Positions 59,384 through 64,000 of a stretch of 64,000 bases of DNA are shown here, one piece after another. The stretch is taken from assembly GCF_003286085.1 (NCBI RefSeq), contig NW_020825706.1:2604001-2668000 (forward strand). Reading direction: 5' to 3'. The position numbers were made by a program, and so were the translations under genes. The notes under the pieces are model-generated. The model was given only the letters and a program-made list of their open reading frames with translations. It did no database searches and was not told where the DNA came from. The number at the start of each line of letters is the position of its first letter. Position 1 is the stretch's first letter. The stretch is from Drosophila persimilis (taxonomy: Eukaryota; Arthropoda; Insecta; Diptera; Drosophilidae).

Positions 59384-62300
59384 ATGTTTGGCAAGATGCA
59401 TTCGAATGCATTTCTTCTGCTGTGTTTTGGTGCGTAAAAACCCTATAAAACAAATAATTAACCCAAATTCCAAATGGGAGATCATGTGACATTTTGTAAT
59501 AATTAATGCAGTGATTTAGATTATTGTTAATTTGTGCAAAAACAAACAAAAGACTTAGGCAACAAACACGGGACGTTTTGATGGGACCGCTTTTTCCTTG
59601 GGGACGGGGATGGGGATGGGGATGGGGCTGGGGGCATCGAAAGTCGAAATGCAGTTCGTGTGTTTTTTTTTGTGGCGGCAACTTTCGTTTGCAGGCAATA
59701 AAACTTCCGGCCATCAAGTGACGTCACAGACAAATGGCAAATGCAAATCGAAAGAGAGAGAGAGAGAGAGAGAGAGACCCCTCTCCGTGTACGTGTTTTT
59801 TCTTGGTATTACCGCAACAGCAGGCCTGACCATCTATTATGCAACACATACAAAAATACCGTTGATGTTGTCAGCACTCCTCTGGCTGCCCCTCCGAGCC
59901 CCATCAGGTGCCACTGCTGCTGCCGGTTCCCCAAACTTCCAGCCGACGGACAACGGACGGGTTTTATTTATGGCCTGACCATGAAGTGCACACAATTTTA
60001 ATGCCACCACCTTCCCCTCTGCGACTGCGGCTTTCGGAAGTCATGCAGGCAGGCAGCTGTTTTGTTGCACATTGCCCCTGCCACTGCCACTGCCACTGCT
60101 GCCGCACGCTTCAAATGATAGTTTTTCCCGCATGACATCTCTCTTTGTGGGGCTGGGGGGGATTTTAATTTTCACTTTCATTTGAACGCTGGAAAACCGA
60201 TGGTAAAAACAGCTGGTGGGCTTTGATTGGCTTACGTCTTAGTAAACATAAAAAATACAATGAATTTTGAACATTTTCTAAATACTTTTTGGTAAAATGT
60301 AAGCATTAAAAATAATTAGAAATTGTTTTTAATGGTGTAACAAATTTTAGAAACCACTGCAAACGACTGAAAATTGTCTGAAGAAATATATTTTGCTTTA
60401 TTTTCAGTTTAGAAAGCACTGAAAATACCTTAACTAATTAATAAAAAATTAAAAATAATTAATTAAAAATGCATTTGAAAATGTTAATAATATTTCAAGA
60501 CCAGAAACACACAGTTTCTATATATCAAAACACGATCTGCTTATGCTTCTTAAAAGTTATGCACCATAAAGCGCTTTGTTCTGGCATTAAAAGTGTTCAA
60601 GAAGCCAGGTGTTCAAACAGCCAAATGTCGGGGGCTTCTACCTCGAGTTTTGCTCATGCCACAGAAATTTTGGATCTGAGAGAGCATACTTTTGAAATAA
60701 ATTTAATAAAGGCTAATATCACACGTTTCTGGACAAGAAACCCGATTGCTTTAGCCCTTATAGGCTCTGAGAATTAGACCCCAATATCGACTCGGCTATC
60801 CACACTGATGAGGAATACATATACCTTATAGAGCCGGAAAAGCTTCCTTCTAGCTCGTACTCCAATACTCTTTCAGCGCCGCGTATAATAACCCTAGACA
60901 AATCACAAAAGACTGCTCTAAATATTGATTTATATATTTGTTAATTTTCACTTTTTGTTGAATTTCAATGGAAAGTGTGACACCTTTTCAGGTCAACCAT
61001 TCAGCCAACCCCACAAAAGTCTTTGCCAAACAATGAACACCAAATAATACCTAGCAGTACTCCCATTTCTATGCCAAAAAAGTGTCGGGTCTGCGTCTGG
61101 GGGCGCCTTTTTTTTGGGGCCATTCACTTTTGCTACTCCAAAAATTTATTGGATCTTTGTATAAGCCCTGTAATTGGCCAAAATATTTCATTGTGCCTGG
61201 TGGCAAAGCAGACCAAAGCATTGCCATTTTATTCCAAGTGAAAGTGACAAAAAAAAAAAACCAGAAAAATAAAGAGCGTTCGTTGCAGTGGCGCGGCGGC
61301 GCACACCTCGAAAAATGTTAATGAGCCGCAAAAACCAGACAAAATAAAAGCAAAAAAATAAAAACTTAACCCAAATCATTGGAAGATAATCAATTTGTTG
61401 GGTTTTTGGTTTTCTTTTTGGGTGAAATCTCTTTTTAAGGGGTCGGGGAGGGGCCGGGCGACCTTGAGGAACAGCAGGAACTACCATTTACTCCTCTATT
61501 GTTGGGGAGATCCAAAAAGAAAACATGTCAAGTCATTAAGCAAACGCGGAGCCAAGTGGAGCCCAACGATCCGACTAGATTATGTCACGGCAGCCCCACA
61601 AAAAACTTAAATAAACATTAAACGCTTCCAAAAAGCAGGGGAGGATTGGAGTCATAACCAGCGACATACTTTCTCATTTTGGGAGGCAAAGTACTTACAG
61701 ATACAATCACAGATGCAGATACAGATACACTCGTACTCGTATGCGTAATGCCAATTTGTGACATTATTCAACCGAAAACGAACCGCCAGCGGAGGGAGGA
61801 GACTTTGCATAAGGCACTGCCCATTGTGTGTTTGATTTTGAAGTGTGTTAGGTCAGTGCTGGCGAGCACAGCGACGAGAATTGAAGGAAAAAACCTATAG
61901 TTACGGCTACTTAAAGTCATATATAATAGTTTGCCTGCTTTTGAGGAGCTTAGGTATGCGAATTATGGAAGATGTATGCAATTTGTTACTTGAAATTGAG
62001 GAGTACTTTAGAGATTGCAGGTTTGGTTAGGGGCTAGAAGGCTCACAGATATGTTTTAGAGTAGCTTTTAGGAAGTTTTTTTTCTATTAATTTATAATTT
62101 GCTTGAACTCCATGGAAAATTGTAATAAAAACACTTAATTTCTGATAAATATAGTCAAAACAATCAATTATGAGTTTTAGGGAGGTCTCGAAACGTGTCT
62201 CGACATCAAGATACTCGCTTTGCTATTTTTTTGGAGGCATTTCTGAGCGAGGATCTCTAAGATAGAATCTTCTAAGTGCATTCTTGAGTGTATTCTCTCT

Positions 62301-64000
62301 TTAAAATTCCCACTCTTGGGGGATAGGGCATCAAAACAGAGTTAAGGATCTCTAAAGTAGAGTACTGGGAATTTAGTATAGAAAAAGTAAAGTTTTAGCT
62401 ATTTTTTCAATAATAGATTGGAACTTTCTACATGTTCAGCATATAATCTTTAATCTCATAATATTAAAAGAATGAGACGGAGTATAGCTTCTTCATTAAA
62501 GCATTTTTTATTGGAATACAACAAAGCAAACAAATCCAAGTTCCATCAATGAAACATAAATGTGCCCATAGATCCCATATATAACACCAAAAATCCCTGG
62601 GAACCTTGTTTAACCGATCATTTCTCTTCCTTTAGTCCTCTTTTCTGGCGTACTCCTGCGTATACAGGCCCAAGAGGACGACGACGAACAGCCTCTGCAT
62701 CTGACAAACGACGGTAAGTCCGAGCGACCTGAGATTTGTTGTCACGGACATTCATAACTTTAACCCTTAAGGCAGCGTCTTTCTTTCAGCCCCAACTCCA
62801 TGACAAGCGACTGGGCCGCCAGCTGCGCGAGGATCTCGGCCAGAGCATAAGCTCCGCGAGCAGTGCCAGCAGCAGTCAATCCACGTCCACGTACGAGGAC
62901 GATGACGAGGATGAGGATGATGTGGAGGGCTCCAGCGAGTACTACGACAGCGATGAGGAGCAGGGGGGAGGGAGCAGCGACAGCAGCAACGACTCGCTGC
63001 CACGATTGCTCTCTCAGTCGACATTCAATCGGATATCGGAGACCCTGGGGGCCATCAATCATGTGGGACACATGCTGGTGGACATGACACGAGGAGGACA
63101 AGATGCGGCCAAGACAGAGAGTGAAATCAGTGACGATAAGAGCAGCACTTCCACCACAGAAGCGACACCTACTCCGAGCCCCAGTAGTGGAAGCACCACC
63201 GCGACATCCTCTCCTCTGGGGAGATCAGATCCCCTGCCTGGAGTCTCTGGAAAGCTGTTGGACAGCCCCATCACACTGTCGGCCAACAGCTTGCTGCCAG
63301 CGGGCAAGCCAGCGAATCTGAGTGCCATTCAGCAGGTGGCCACCAAGCGGATCGGCGTGGAGTCCTCTCCCATGTTCGTGGAGAACAAGGAGCTCAAGCA
63401 GAAGAAGAAAAAGAAGAAGAACAAGAACAAACAGAAGCTGAAACAGAAACCCAATGCGGATCCCAGCCAGATCCAGGGCACTCAGCAGGTCCAGCAAAAG
63501 ATCAAGATCCCAACGACCCCAAGGACCACCACCAGCAGCAGCACAATCACCAGCACCACGAGGATCACGCCTGTGACCCTACGACCTCTCGATCAACTGG
63601 CTTTGGCCAGCAGCGACGAGGAGTCTGGCACGGGCAAGGATGTGGAGAACTACTGCAAGACGCCAAGTGGCCGGGCGGGACGCTGCGAGGATCTCAGCAG
63701 CTGTCCAGCACTGCTCCTGAATCTGAGCAGCCTGCGGGAGTCCCTGTGCTTCAAGAGCCTCTTTGTGCCGGGAGTGTGCTGTCCTCTGTCTTCGGTTAGC
63801 ACTTCGGAGAGCTCTGCCCTGCAGAGCACCACTCAAAGGCCTCTCAAATTGACTGCAAAACCCACTACCAGCACCACCACAAAACGCACCACTGTGCGGC
63901 CTGCGACAGCCAGACCCTCGACGAGGCCCACCTCTGGTCTGGTGCTCATTCCCCAGAAGAAGCCACCGACAACCACCACGACCACAACCACAGAAGTGCC
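59384..64000 (+). CDS. Secreted CLIP-domain protein, probably a serine protease (3' end outside window)
   Basis: Exons 59384-59429, 62636-62713 and 62776 to beyond the window encode at least 449 aa. A signal peptide spans the first intron (NAFLLLCFVLFSGVLL). Next come an acidic Ser/Glu/Asp-rich stretch, a Ser/Thr-rich region, a lysine run (KQKKKKKKNKNKQK), more Thr/Pro-rich linker, and a CLIP domain at about 63650-63785 with six cysteines (YCKTPSGRAGRCEDLSSC, then LCFKSLFVPGVCCP). Thr-rich linker continues to the window edge. CLIP domains in insects precede trypsin-like catalytic domains that act in immune and developmental cascades; the protease domain would lie to the right. Intron 2 uses the acceptor at 62775 (GGCAG); the better-looking one at 62789 breaks the frame. 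I believe the melanogaster counterpart is CG7432. Confidence 0.82.
59430..62635 (+). other. First intron of the CLIP-domain gene
   Basis: A 3.2-kb intron, AT-rich, with a GA run at 59752-59777, a perfect CRE at 59719-59726 and a degenerate dispersed repeat near 60700-60890. No exon of another gene is recognisable. Confidence 0.7.
60690..60890 (+). repeat. Degenerate copy of the dispersed repeat
   Basis: Third window member of the family at 44765-45803. Shared words in the same order are 'agcccttataggctctgag' (tctta- in the parent), 'tcgactcggctat', 'ggaaaagcttccttct' and a changed 'cgcgtataataaccc' end. Much older than the 44.8-kb copy. Confidence 0.65.

Noticed and set aside
62776..62789. 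Acceptor TTTCTTTCAG at 62789 for the CLIP-domain gene
   Set aside because: It leads to a stop after a few codons in the required phase; the acceptor ending at 62775 is in phase.
1..64000. Search for CRISPR arrays, tRNA and rRNA genes, operons and prokaryotic signals
   Set aside because: None seen. The sequence is eukaryotic throughout; spaced repeats found are microsatellites, coding repeats or transposon remnants.

Overview
This is a fly nuclear DNA window, almost certainly from Drosophila. Genes have short GT-AG introns, third positions are GC-rich inside exons, and flanks are AT-rich with GA/CA microsatellites. Several proteins are recognisable as Drosophila orthologues: the histamine-gated chloride channel Ort, the anoctamin Subdued, Vha13, Nup58 and the GTPase DRG2. 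In D. melanogaster I recall ort and subdued as chromosome 3R (92A-B) genes, so this is probably the same Muller E neighbourhood. The Ort cytoplasmic loop differs from the melanogaster protein as I remember it, so this is another species, perhaps of the obscura group (weak inference). All exon structures were worked out by hand from splice signals and reading phase; every multi-exon model closes in frame.

Layout. 1-570: AT-rich DNA ending in a dispersed repeat. 1159-3556 (-): six-exon SLC22-type transporter. 3557-19871: about 16 kb without a recognisable coding gene, with GC-rich promoter-like islands. 19872-28431 (-): subdued, 15 coding exons, with an unrelated four-membrane-segment gene (20824-21586, +) nested in one intron. 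28432-31023: repeats, plus two coding-looking minus-strand exons I cannot assign. 31024-31663 (-): Vha13. 32471-34264 (+): Nup58. 34425-35754 (-): DRG2, convergent with Nup58. 36215-38439 and 46387-49510 (-): two copies of a FAM234-like FG-GAP membrane protein gene. 54593-56239 (+): ort. 59384-64000+ (+): secreted CLIP-domain protein, cut by the window end.

The most interesting part is 35.66-49.37 kb. A segment running from DRG2 intron 1 through the FAM234-like gene into its first intron has been duplicated in tandem. The distal copy (B) is the complete gene; an orphan DRG2 first exon with its DRE promoter motif lies beyond its 3' end. The proximal copy (A), beside the real DRG2, lost the first coding exon, gained an early stop upstream of a new start, and carries two net in-frame deletions, yet its remaining 703 codons are open. 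About 1.35 kb of A and B, intron included, looks identical by eye, suggesting very recent duplication or gene conversion. Between the copies lie a degraded I-clade non-LTR retrotransposon with a 9-bp target-site duplication, a frameshifted PIG-Q-like gene fragment and a 1-kb repeat with terminal inverted repeats.

The genes do not form an operon-like unit. Two are chloride-channel-family genes (ort, subdued). The transporter is of a family that moves organic cations and related small amines. Vha13 and Nup58 share a divergent upstream region; Nup58 and DRG2 converge with about 160 bp between stop codons.
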